Of a stretch of DNA of 13,692 bases, positions 7,546 through 13,692 are shown in pieces. Both the position numbers and the translations under genes were made by a program. The notes under the pieces were generated by a model. It was not told the origin of the DNA and made no database searches. It saw only the letters and a program-made list of their open reading frames with translations. The stretch's first letter is position 1, and each line of letters begins with the position of its first letter. The stretch lies in NCBI GenBank assembly GCA_031275915.1, contig JAISOC010000015.1, positions 1 to 13,692 on the forward strand. The letters run 5' to 3'. Source of the stretch: Holosporales bacterium (GTDB lineage Bacteria > Pseudomonadota > Alphaproteobacteria > RUG11792).

Positions 7546-9375
7546 TTAGACCACGTTTGTATCTTCAAGTTCGTCTGCTATATCCCACAAAGAAATGTAT
7601 GCTTGTGCAAGAAAGGTCACCAGATTTGCATATTGTGCATCTTGATTAATTGATTCTACTCCCTTGGAGAAGGCAGAAGATACTAGGGAGGTAGCAGACA
7701 ATGCTCGCACAAATGTTCCCTGCAGTCCTGTCATATTGACTATTGCTGCTACAAATTTTGATAGAATAGAGACAGCATATATACCCTTTCCGAATTTGTT
7801 TCCTCGTTGGATTGACGATGTTTGTTTGTCCATTAATTTTTTAATTTGCGAAAACGTAACTAAGTGTTGAGTTAGTGTTGTATTGTTCTGGTATAGTTGA
7901 TTATTAGAAGTAATATGAGTATTTATTTGAGTATGTATATTCATTATATTTTTAACAGCATTAAAAATTGTTTCTTTGCCTGCCTCACTGAATGATATTG
8001 TGGACTGATTTTGTGAGGAGTTTAAAATGTTTTTAATTTTTGATCCAAGCCTATACCCGTATCCTGTTGCAATACCATCAGACACAGTTGTAACAGCCAT
8101 ACCTATCATCAAAGAATAATGATCCCAAAATAAGGTTGATACGATATTAAATATGTCTGTTGTAAATCCAGAAACAAGTCCCCATACATTTGCCCAGAAC
8201 AGTCTTTTGGAGTACTTTAAGAAATTTTGATCATTTTGTGAAGAAAACCCCTCCTTTTCCTCCTGCAATTTAGCTGCCTGCAATACAATTGGCTTAAATA
8301 GAGGATTATCAGCAAAATCTAGTAATTGATCCATTATCAGTGCTTTTTCTGATGATTGTGACGTAGTTGTAACCAAGGCCACTCTTTCTTTGAGAGATAG
8401 ATTGGTAGTTTTTTCCTGGGATGATACTACTGCGTTTATTTTGGAGGTAAATTCGATAATATCTTCTGGACTTAATGTTAAATATGTATTATTTTTCAAA
8501 ATTTCGCTTAAACTAATTTTTGCTTGATTATTGTTTTCATGGCAGTCATGTTGCCTCAAAGTCTTGCTAAATTGCTGAACAAAAAAATTCTGTAATACAT
8601 TTCTAACATTAGGATTCTGCAAGACCACATGCTGTTGATTTATTATCTTCCCAAAACAAGAAACTAAAAATTTCAATAATGTATCTTTATCTTCAGGACT
8701 TTCTGTGATTTCAGGATAGAGATTTAATATTGTCTCAAACTCATCCTCTATTTGAAATTGTGAATTTGAAATTTGAGATAGGCTTTCTAGTGAAGAGGAA
8801 TCTAAATTATCTTCAAAAGATTGATTCATACACACTTCACAAATATTTTGATCCATTTGTAGATTGAAAAATTCTGCCTGTGTTCCTGGAAGAGTATTTG
8901 TGGATTGTTGCCCTTCGAAAATTATCGATGGAGTTTGAAGAGGAATTTTAATTGTTGTATTAGAGCGACTGTTATTTTGAGAACAAAAATTATGGGGAGA
9001 TATAGCCTCCTTTGGAGAAGAAGCTTCATCCTTAGTTGATTCAATATGCTGTTTTGTTTTTTGAAACCATTTTTTTGCTGCTCTTGCTGCTGCGGAAGGG
9101 ATTTTTTCATTTGTCTGCACTGGACTAGTAATTGTAGGAGATGTACTATTAGCTGCTCTATGACTATTTCCTTTTTCCTTTATAATATCAAAAGCTATAG
9201 ATTTTATGCTTGTTTTTGGTTTTGCGCTTACTATGATTCCTGAAGCATTCAAGGATGTTTTATGAAATTGTTCGTCAGGCTGTTGGTCTCCAAAAGAAGA
9301 TGCGTTACAACAATAAAATAATAGAAAGAATTGGGCAATTAATGAAGTAGTTATATGTCTCTTCATTTTTGTCAT
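7546..9375 (-). CDS. Large exported protein of unknown function with hydrophobic C-terminal region
   Basis: I do not recognise this ~609-residue protein. The start is placed at ATG 9375, four bases after GGAA, rather than at an upstream TTG (9405); ATG 9366 is also possible. The N-terminus MTKMKRHITTSLIAQFFLLFYCCNASS is a typical Sec signal peptide with likely cleavage after CNA. Then come about 300 residues rich in Ser, Gln, Asn, Thr and Pro that look disordered, with a CEVC pair. A more helical part follows, and two hydrophobic stretches: WANVWGLVSGFTTDIFNIVS through MIGMAVTTVSDGIATGYGY (about residues 390-445 here), and GIYAVSILSKFVAAIVNMTG through ATSLVSSAFSKG (about 525-570). These could be membrane-inserting helices. 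It is divergent from the six-cysteine gene. The layout (signal, disordered region, hydrophobic hairpins) would suit a secreted or surface host-interaction protein, but that is inference only. Confidence 0.8.
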   Translation of the reverse strand: MTKMKRHITTSLIAQFFLLFYCCNASSFGDQQPDEQFHKTSLNASGIIVSAKPKTSIKSIAFDIIKEKGNSHRAANSTSPTITSPVQTNEKIPSAAARAAKKWFQKTKQHIESTKDEASSPKEAISPHNFCSQNNSRSNTTIKIPLQTPSIIFEGQQSTNTLPGTQAEFFNLQMDQNICEVCMNQSFEDNLDSSSLESLSQISNSQFQIEDEFETILNLYPEITESPEDKDTLLKFLVSCFGKIINQQHVVLQNPNVRNVLQNFFVQQFSKTLRQHDCHENNNQAKISLSEILKNNTYLTLSPEDIIEFTSKINAVVSSQEKTTNLSLKERVALVTTTSQSSEKALIMDQLLDFADNPLFKPIVLQAAKLQEEKEGFSSQNDQNFLKYSKRLFWANVWGLVSGFTTDIFNIVSTLFWDHYSLMIGMAVTTVSDGIATGYGYRLGSKIKNILNSSQNQSTISFSEAGKETIFNAVKNIMNIHTQINTHITSNNQLYQNNTTLTQHLVTFSQIKKLMDKQTSSIQRGNKFGKGIYAVSILSKFVAAIVNMTGLQGTFVRALSATSLVSSAFSKGVESINQDAQYANLVTFLAQAYISLWDIADELEDTNVV

Positions 9376-9436
9376 ATGTTTCCAAACAAAATACGACCTA
9401 TGCAATATACTGCACCAATATTAATTGGCTTTCAAG

Positions 9437-9474
9437 AAATAATGTTGTTTACTGCAAATAAATAATATTGTTTA
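9437..9474. repeat. Imperfect 15-bp direct repeat in the divergent intergenic region
   Basis: AAATAATGTTGTTTA (9437-9451) recurs as AAATAATATTGTTTA (9460-9474), with one mismatch and a 23-bp period. It lies in the 9376-9680 gap between two divergent exported-protein genes, where paired operator sites would be expected. Chance repetition in such AT-rich DNA cannot be excluded. The rest of this ~300-bp gap holds a T-rich tract (9498-9514) and the promoter below, but no gene. Confidence 0.35.
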
Positions 9475-9612
9475 ACAACAGTCTCAATAATAAATGATCT
9501 TTTTATTTTTTTTATTAATAACAGTGTTCTATCGCCTAACAATCACAGAGAAAAACCAAGAGCTACCAGCTTATCCCGAAGTATGTGCATCTATACAACG
9601 CCAGAATTATTA

Positions 9613-9641
9613 TTGCAAAACATTGATAAGTATTATACAAT
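9613..9641 (+). promoter_or_regulatory. Predicted sigma-70 promoter of the six-cysteine protein gene
   Basis: TTGCAA (9613-9618) and TACAAT (9636-9641) are 17 bases apart, a strong sigma-70 match. Transcription would begin around 9648, right at the shared GGTTATTAAACA motif, about 33 bases before the chosen start codon. Confidence 0.55.
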
Positions 9642-9648
9642 ATATATA

Positions 9649-9660
9649 GGTTATTAAACA
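9649..9660 (+). promoter_or_regulatory. Shared 12-base leader motif, copy 1
   Basis: GGTTATTAAACA here is identical to 10266-10277 upstream of the glycosyltransferase gene. In each case it lies 4-7 bases before the ribosome binding site. It could be a protein- or RNA-binding site that co-regulates the two genes. Confidence 0.4.
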
Positions 9661-9680
9661 TGCTTTCGGGAGAAGAAACA

Positions 9681-10121
9681 ATGTTAAAATTATGTGTATA
9701 CTTATTTATGCTTGGTGAAGTCATTATTTCGTCACTATGTGCATCACGAGATGAAGATTTAATATCATCTGAAAATAATGACATAAACATAGATGCTCAA
9801 ACAATGGATACAAATCCATCAGATGCTCAAAATGACAGAGAAGAACAAATGAGACAGCAATTAAATCAATATCTTTGTGATAATTTCGTGCAAGATGAAT
9901 TATTTGAAGGGACAGTAGCTGCAATGAATGATCTCATTCATAAGGGATGCTATTTTCCTGCAACATTTGAAGAAAATGAATGGCTTATACTGTGTATATA
10001 CTCAGAGCTTCAATGTTACGTATCAAAAGAACAACTTGCCCAATGTATGAAAACTGGAGATTGGAACTGTTTAAACGCCATATACTCATATAGACAGGTC
10101 GCAGAAAGAACCCACCTTTGA
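9681..10121 (+). CDS. Small exported six-cysteine protein, unknown function
   Basis: I do not recognise this 146-residue protein. ATG 9681 is chosen because GGGAGAAG (9668-9675) precedes it at good spacing. The in-frame ATG at 9660 would add seven residues, overlap the shared motif and lacks a binding site. The N-terminus MLKLCVYLFMLGEVIISSLCAS is a short signal peptide (one acidic residue in its core is unusual), probably cut after LCA. Next comes an acidic Asp/Asn/Glu-rich stretch (about residues 20-60), then a compact domain with six cysteines at YLC, KGC, ILC, LQC, AQC and NC. An even number of cysteines in an exported protein suggests three disulfide bonds. The gene lies 170 bp upstream of the glycosyltransferase in the same direction and may be its partner. 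Secreted adaptor, inhibitor or effector are all open. Confidence 0.75.
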   Translation: MLKLCVYLFMLGEVIISSLCASRDEDLISSENNDINIDAQTMDTNPSDAQNDREEQMRQQLNQYLCDNFVQDELFEGTVAAMNDLIHKGCYFPATFEENEWLILCIYSELQCYVSKEQLAQCMKTGDWNCLNAIYSYRQVAERTHL

Positions 10122-10128
10122 GCAAAAA

Positions 10129-10145
10129 CAGCATTAGCTATGCTG
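10129..10145 (+). repeat. Short hairpin after the six-cysteine gene
   Basis: CAGCAT-TAGCT-ATGCTG forms a 6-bp perfect stem with a 5-base loop, starting seven bases after the TGA stop. No T-run follows, so a standard intrinsic terminator is not supported. It could stabilise or attenuate transcription into the next gene. Confidence 0.4.
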
Positions 10146-10180
10146 ACCTGAAACATCACCTGGAAACACAACCATTGGAC

Positions 10181-10217
10181 CTTTGTGAAATGGTATGAGT
10201 TTTGAAATTTCACAAAG
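10181..10217 (+). repeat. 11-bp perfect inverted repeat upstream of the glycosyltransferase gene
   Basis: CTTTGTGAAAT (10181-10191) and ATTTCACAAAG (10207-10217) are exact inverted repeats with a 15-base loop. ACCA (10171) and TGGT (10224) extend the symmetry outward. No T-run follows. It lies about 75 bases before the glycosyltransferase start, so an operator or an RNA hairpin in the leader is possible. Confidence 0.5.
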
Positions 10218-10265
10218 CTTGACTGGTAAGGACACATGTGAGATCCTGATAGCGGGGATGTGAAG

Positions 10266-10277
10266 GGTTATTAAACA
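10266..10277 (+). promoter_or_regulatory. Shared 12-base leader motif, copy 2
   Basis: GGTTATTAAACA is an exact match to 9649-9660. It is followed after four bases by the ribosome binding site AGGGGGG (10282-10288) of the glycosyltransferase. No copy was seen elsewhere in the window, including before the divergent large exported-protein gene. Confidence 0.4.
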
Positions 10278-10291
10278 GGTTAGGGGGGATC

Positions 10292-11380
10292 ATGAAAGGG
10301 GCATTATTATCTTTGGCAGCTGTTCTTTTATGTGTTACTAATTTATCTAAAGCAGCAAGCAGTGATATGCAATCAATTAAACGTATCGTTGTTAATGAAG
10401 CAGAATTACCATTTATAGACTTACCAGGTTACCAAAAAGCAGATATATCAGGACCAGTAGTTCCATGGAATAAACTAAAGACATATGATCAATCTGAAAT
10501 AATTAATGTAGTTTTTGTATCAGACAGAAAATACCTTGAGCCTACACATACTGCTATAATATCTATATTTAAGAACTCTAAATATATTGAACGTAATGAA
10601 CCAATAAGATTTACTATTGTATTCGATGAAGCGGAGTTTAACGGAACTCTTGATAATGATATGAGCAGATTTTTAAATGCTTTTTTCTTAACGTTTGATA
10701 GAGATATTTATAAGTATGATATAGAGTATATTCCTGTTCCTAAAGAAGAAAGAGAATGTATGCTCAGGTTTGATACGTATTCTTGGACTAAAAACGTATC
10801 ACTAAGATTATTCCTTAGTAGATTTATTCAGCACAACAAATGCATATATCTAGATGGTGATATAGCATGCGTAGGTGATATAAGAAAAATGTGGAATTTA
10901 AATTTAAAAGATAAATGTTTTGGGGCAGCTGGCTATAGATCTACCGCAAACGTGAAAGATCATATTAACGGAGGAAGTTTGTTGTTAAACTTGGAGTATA
11001 TGAGAAAGGTAAAATTTGGGAATGAAATAGAGAAAATCTTAGAGGATGGAAAAAATGTGAGGAAAAGTGGACGTTTTACAGATGAACATGCATTAGATAA
11101 ATATAGTGTCCTGTATCCGAATCGACGTTTAATGCTCCCGTATGAATTCAATGTCGGCGTTATGACCATTCCGAAACAATTTTCTGGACAACCTACCAAT
11201 ACTTTAGAAGTCACGATCATACACTACTACGGAGGCTCCAAACCGTGGAAACATTGGTCAAAGGTTTCAAATTGTGTAGATCATAGCTCTTGGCGGCAGT
11301 CAGATTGGGCTCTTAACGAATGGGGCGAGTGCTATCAACAGCTGCTAATGGTTGAAGATCTCTCTGGGAACACTGATTAG
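10292..11380 (+). CDS. GT8-family glycosyltransferase with Sec signal peptide (exported)
   Basis: The 362-residue product is a GT-A fold, retaining glycosyltransferase of family GT8, the family of LPS galactosyl/glucosyltransferases and glycogenin. Visible motifs are INVVFVSDRKYLEPTHTAIISI (nucleotide-sugar binding, about residues 71-92), KCIYLDGDIACVGDI with the metal-binding DGD at 188-190, NGGSLLLNL at 226-234, DEHALDKY from 264, and HYYGGSKPW at 311-319, whose His completes the metal site. All expected catalytic elements are kept. Unusually, it starts MKGALLSLAAVLLCVTNLSKA, a textbook signal peptide with cleavage after SKA; bacterial GT8 enzymes normally work in the cytoplasm. The RBS is AGGGGGG, three bases before ATG. 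Donor and acceptor cannot be read from sequence. An exported enzyme would find no nucleotide sugar in the periplasm, so action on host material is a plausible inference. Confidence 0.9.
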   Translation: MKGALLSLAAVLLCVTNLSKAASSDMQSIKRIVVNEAELPFIDLPGYQKADISGPVVPWNKLKTYDQSEIINVVFVSDRKYLEPTHTAIISIFKNSKYIERNEPIRFTIVFDEAEFNGTLDNDMSRFLNAFFLTFDRDIYKYDIEYIPVPKEERECMLRFDTYSWTKNVSLRLFLSRFIQHNKCIYLDGDIACVGDIRKMWNLNLKDKCFGAAGYRSTANVKDHINGGSLLLNLEYMRKVKFGNEIEKILEDGKNVRKSGRFTDEHALDKYSVLYPNRRLMLPYEFNVGVMTIPKQFSGQPTNTLEVTIIHYYGGSKPWKHWSKVSNCVDHSSWRQSDWALNEWGECYQQLLMVEDLSGNTD

Positions 11381-11443
11381 CATTTTGTTTTTATATCCAA
11401 CAGCGACGGTGTTGAACTCTTCATGAAATTACCGGAAATTCAG

Positions 11444-11472
11444 TTGTGTGATAACTAGATATTTAGTAAAAT
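11444..11472 (+). promoter_or_regulatory. Predicted promoter of tRNA-Gly
   Basis: TTGTGT (11444-11449) and TAAAAT (11467-11472) are 17 bases apart and the -10 ends 15 bases before the tRNA. The spacing supports its own transcription start for the tRNA, independent of the glycosyltransferase gene. Confidence 0.5.
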
Positions 11473-11487
11473 TCAACAAAATCCAGG

Positions 11488-11561
11488 GCGGACGTAGTTC
11501 AATGGTAGAACACGAGCTTCCCAAGCTCGCAGCGTGGGTCCGATTCCCATCGTCCGCTCCA
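11488..11561 (+). tRNA. tRNA-Gly (CCC anticodon)
   Basis: The 74-base sequence folds fully: acceptor GCGGACG/CGTCCGC, D arm GTTC/GAAC with AATGGTA, anticodon stem CGAGC/GCTCG with loop TTCCCAA (anticodon CCC, reading GGG), T stem GTGGG/CCCAT (one G-U pair), discriminator T and encoded CCA. The T loop is TCCGATT instead of the near-universal TTCGATT, so position 55, normally the TruB-made pseudouridine, is C. It ends seven bases from the hisS stop, convergent with hisS. Confidence 0.94.
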
Positions 11562-11568
11562 TCGTTTC

Positions 11569-12843
11569 CTACGTAACTGTCTTTTCTTCGTGAAATTTTG
11601 CAAATCTGGTTACTTCTTCCATGTTTATTGTGGTACTTTTATCTTTTTCATCAGTTATTCTCATAAATTTTACAGTTATGGTTTTGTCCTTTTTTTCTCG
11701 TTCTCCGATTATGAATACAATGTCACATCCGAGTCTGTCTGCTATTTTCATTTTTTTCCCAATATTCCCAGAGGCTATAAATTCGCATAATATTGAACAA
11801 TTGTGTAATGTGCGCATGATCTTGAAGGCTATGTCATTTTCACTATCTGAGACTGAAACGACTGCAAATCTAGTAGTTTTCTGTAAAACAGCGTTATCGT
11901 TGATGAGGGACATGACTCTCTCAGCTCCAAATGCAAATCCAACCCCAGAAACATCAGGACCCCCAAACATTTTAACCAGATTATCATAACGACCTCCCCC
12001 TCCAACTGAGCCTACATTCTTTGCGGATGTTTTTATTTCAAAGGCAGTGTGAGTGTAATAATCCAGTCCCCTTACCAAAAAATTATCCACTTCATAGGGT
12101 ACCCCGTGTTCTTCGAGAATCTGGCAAACTTTTGAGAAATATGCTTCAGATTCTTTGTTCAAATAATCTCCCATTATTGGAGCCATCGAACAAACCTCTA
12201 TATCTTCTGCTTCCTTTGAATCTAGTATTCGCAAAGGATTTGTTTTGAGTCTTCTTTTGGAGTCTTCTGACAATTTCTGCTCATGCCTTGAAAAATATTT
12301 AACAACGGCCTTTGTGTAGGAAGATTTGCTTTCTTCATCTCCAAGTGTATTGATTGCCATCTTAAATTCAAAAATCCCAACAGCGTACAAAATATCAGAG
12401 GCCAAGAGAATTGTTAAGGCATCCACGTGTGGAGTCTTATCTCCTATATTTTCGAATCCTATTTGATGAAATTGCCTGTATCTTCCTTTTTGGGGCCTGT
12501 CATACCTAAACATAGGTCCATAATACATAAGTTTGATAGGAAGGCTCTGGGTTATATTATTAGTCACAATGGCTCTTATAATCCCAGCTGTTCCCTCTGG
12601 ACGCAAGGTTACTGACTCATCCCCCCTATCGAGAAAAGTGTACATTTCCTTGGATACAACATCAGTCTCATCTCCTATGGATCTTTGAAAAACCTCTGTG
12701 TATTCTAGGATCGGAGTTTCCATTATCTTGTATCCGTGCTGCATGGCTACTTTTATAGATCTCTCGATGAGATAGTTATATTTAATGATATCCAGATCAT
12801 ACAGATCTTTCATTCCCCTGACTGTTCTAAAGGCTGATGACAT
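11569..12843 (-). CDS. hisS: Histidyl-tRNA synthetase
   Basis: This class II synthetase attaches histidine to tRNA-His in the cytoplasm. The 424-residue product matches the usual ~420. It shows the N-terminal VRGMKDLYDLD, TLRPEGTAGIIRA (79-91), motif 2 MFRYDRPQKGRYRQFHQIGFE (111-131), the histidine-specific LVRGLDYYTHTAFEI (256-270), motif 3 GGGGRYDNLV with GVGFAFGAERV (281-310), and a C-terminal anticodon-binding domain. The motif 2 loop is the ordinary bacterial form, not the divergent form of those alphaproteobacteria whose tRNA-His lacks the extra G-1. The RBS AGGAAAG lies four bases before ATG. It sits downstream of rph on the same strand with a 29-bp gap and is probably cotranscribed. 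Confidence 0.97.
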   Translation of the reverse strand: MSSAFRTVRGMKDLYDLDIIKYNYLIERSIKVAMQHGYKIMETPILEYTEVFQRSIGDETDVVSKEMYTFLDRGDESVTLRPEGTAGIIRAIVTNNITQSLPIKLMYYGPMFRYDRPQKGRYRQFHQIGFENIGDKTPHVDALTILLASDILYAVGIFEFKMAINTLGDEESKSSYTKAVVKYFSRHEQKLSEDSKRRLKTNPLRILDSKEAEDIEVCSMAPIMGDYLNKESEAYFSKVCQILEEHGVPYEVDNFLVRGLDYYTHTAFEIKTSAKNVGSVGGGGRYDNLVKMFGGPDVSGVGFAFGAERVMSLINDNAVLQKTTRFAVVSVSDSENDIAFKIMRTLHNCSILCEFIASGNIGKKMKIADRLGCDIVFIIGEREKKDKTITVKFMRITDEKDKSTTINMEEVTRFAKFHEEKTVT

Positions 12844-12856
12844 AAATCTTTCCTAT

Positions 12857-12885
12857 ATTACAAACCTAAGAATTACAAACCTAAG
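12857..12885. repeat. 14-bp tandem duplication across the rph stop codon
   Basis: ATTACAAACCTAAG occurs at 12857-12870 and 12872-12885, exact copies with a 15-bp period. The second copy carries the last codons and stop of rph. The first lies between that stop and the hisS ribosome binding site, so a small tandem duplication has lengthened the rph-hisS gap without changing either protein. Confidence 0.8.
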
Positions 12886-13607
12886 GCTTCATTTTGCTTA
12901 AGCATGAGTTCTTTGCATCCTATTTTCGCCAAATTTAGCATAGCAAGGAACTCTTCCTCTTTAAAAGGTCTCTTCTCTCCGCACGACTGAATTTCTATTA
13001 TGCTCTCATCTGAAATCACAAAATTGGAGTCCACTTCTGCATTGGAATCTTCCAGGTAATCAATATCCAAGAGAGCAGCTCCATTAACAATTCCGCATGA
13101 AATGGCCGTTACATTGCTTCTTATAGGATTTTTGCTTATAGATTTGTTTTTGAGCAATTTTTGACAGGCAATATACAAAGCCACATAGGCTCCCGTTATA
13201 CTAGCAGTTCTCGTTCCTCCATCCGCCTGTATCACATCGCAATCTATTTTTATTTGCCTTTCTCCGAGAATTGACAAGTCAATTGCAGATCTCAAGGATC
13301 TCGAGATTAATCTTTGAATCTCCAGAGTTCTTCCAGACTGTTTACCCTTTGCGGCCTCTCTATCTGTTCTCTCAGAGCAAGAGCAAGGTAGAAGCCCATA
13401 TTCTGCTGTTATCCATCCAGTTCTGGATCCCTTAAGAAACAGAGGCACTCTGTCTTCTATCGTCGCTGCACATAGAACGTGAGTATTTCCAAACTTTATG
13501 AAGCACGATCCATCACTGTGTTTGTAATAATTTGGGTATATAACAACGGGCCGAAGTTGATCATATTGGCGCCCATTGTATCTGGAAAATACAGCTGAAT
13601 TCGACAT
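12873..13607 (-). CDS. rph: Ribonuclease PH
   Basis: RNase PH is a phosphorolytic 3'-5' exoribonuclease that trims tRNA 3' ends and acts as a ring hexamer. The 244-residue product has the usual length (~238). It shows the N-terminal RYNGRQYDQLRP, the DGSCFIKFGNTHVLCAATI strand, the FLKGSRTGWITAEYGLLP segment, REAAKGKQSGRTLEIQRLISRSLR (phosphate and RNA contacts), the highly conserved IDCDVIQADGGTRTASITGA, and the acidic active-site segment LLDIDYLEDSNAEVD. Where many homologues read PRATxTR after the LP, this one reads PCSCSERTD, a small local divergence. No good ribosome binding site precedes ATG 13607 (AAGG is about 18 bases upstream). Both tRNAs here encode CCA, so trimming rather than CCA addition would finish them. 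Confidence 0.96.
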   Translation of the reverse strand: MSNSAVFSRYNGRQYDQLRPVVIYPNYYKHSDGSCFIKFGNTHVLCAATIEDRVPLFLKGSRTGWITAEYGLLPCSCSERTDREAAKGKQSGRTLEIQRLISRSLRSAIDLSILGERQIKIDCDVIQADGGTRTASITGAYVALYIACQKLLKNKSISKNPIRSNVTAISCGIVNGAALLDIDYLEDSNAEVDSNFVISDESIIEIQSCGEKRPFKEEEFLAMLNLAKIGCKELMLKQNEALGL

Positions 13608-13692
13608 ATATGCAAGACAGATTTACCTTCATGTGTCCCCTGACAGTAGCACAACACGTTTTATTTTTACACTATTTTCTGAGTTGGCGGTA
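13608..13692. other. Upstream region of rph, no gene visible
   Basis: These 85 bases before rph hold no open frame of note. In many Alphaproteobacteria rph is divergent from hrcA, so a plus-strand gene could begin just beyond the right edge, but no start codon or binding site for it is seen here. Confidence 0.3.

Noticed and set aside
7468..7653. Plus-strand 61-residue frame overlapping the 3' end of the large exported-protein gene
   Set aside because: Antisense to a long coding frame, with no ribosome binding site and no recognisable domain.
9405..9405. TTG at 9405 as the start of the large exported protein
   Set aside because: It puts charged and aromatic residues before the signal peptide. 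ATG 9375 has a GGAA binding site and gives a clean signal peptide.
9437..9474. CRISPR-like repeat
   Set aside because: Only two imperfect 15-bp copies, no further units and no cas genes in the window.
10129..10217. Intrinsic terminators between the six-cysteine gene and the glycosyltransferase
   Set aside because: Neither hairpin is followed by a T-run.

Overview
The window reads as a piece of an AT-rich, reduced alphaproteobacterial genome, most likely an intracellular or host-associated lineage of the Holosporales/Rickettsiales kind. This is an inference. It rests on a DUF4167 protein (a family essentially confined to Alphaproteobacteria) beside glmM, a YumC/alphaproteobacterial-type ferredoxin-NADP reductase, strong A/T bias, short gene spacing and several signs of gene erosion. 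The exact genus cannot be read from this sequence.

Layout, left to right. (1) 1-117: end of an IS1595/IS1016-type insertion sequence running off the left edge, with terminal inverted repeat and the first 25 codons of its transposase. (2) 220-1669: a MATE efflux transporter whose last membrane helix has been cut off by a ~110-bp insertion flanked by GATTC. (3) 3437-1706, minus strand: glmM (peptidoglycan/LPS amino-sugar synthesis), then a short DUF4167 protein. (4) 3585-7338, plus strand: rpsT (ribosomal protein S20), a ferredoxin-NADP reductase with no canonical start codon, and uvrA (nucleotide excision repair), packed with almost no spacing. This UvrA lacks most of the insertion domain. (5) 7350-7426, minus: a CAU-anticodon tRNA that looks like tRNA-Ile2. 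(6) 7546-11380: an accessory block of three genes, all predicted to be exported: a ~609-aa protein of unknown function (minus), and, divergently, a 146-aa six-cysteine protein and a GT8-family glycosyltransferase with a signal peptide. (7) 11488-11561: tRNA-Gly(CCC). (8) 13607-11569, minus: rph (RNase PH) and hisS (histidyl-tRNA synthetase).

The housekeeping genes are ordinary apart from the lesions noted. The candidate new system is the 4-kb block between the two tRNA genes. It encodes only exported proteins, including a nucleotide-sugar-type glycosyltransferase sent out of the cytoplasm. The two plus-strand genes share a perfect 12-base motif (GGTTATTAAACA) just upstream of their ribosome binding sites. 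The simplest reading is a small secreted-factor (host-interaction) island, but its function is not demonstrated by sequence alone.
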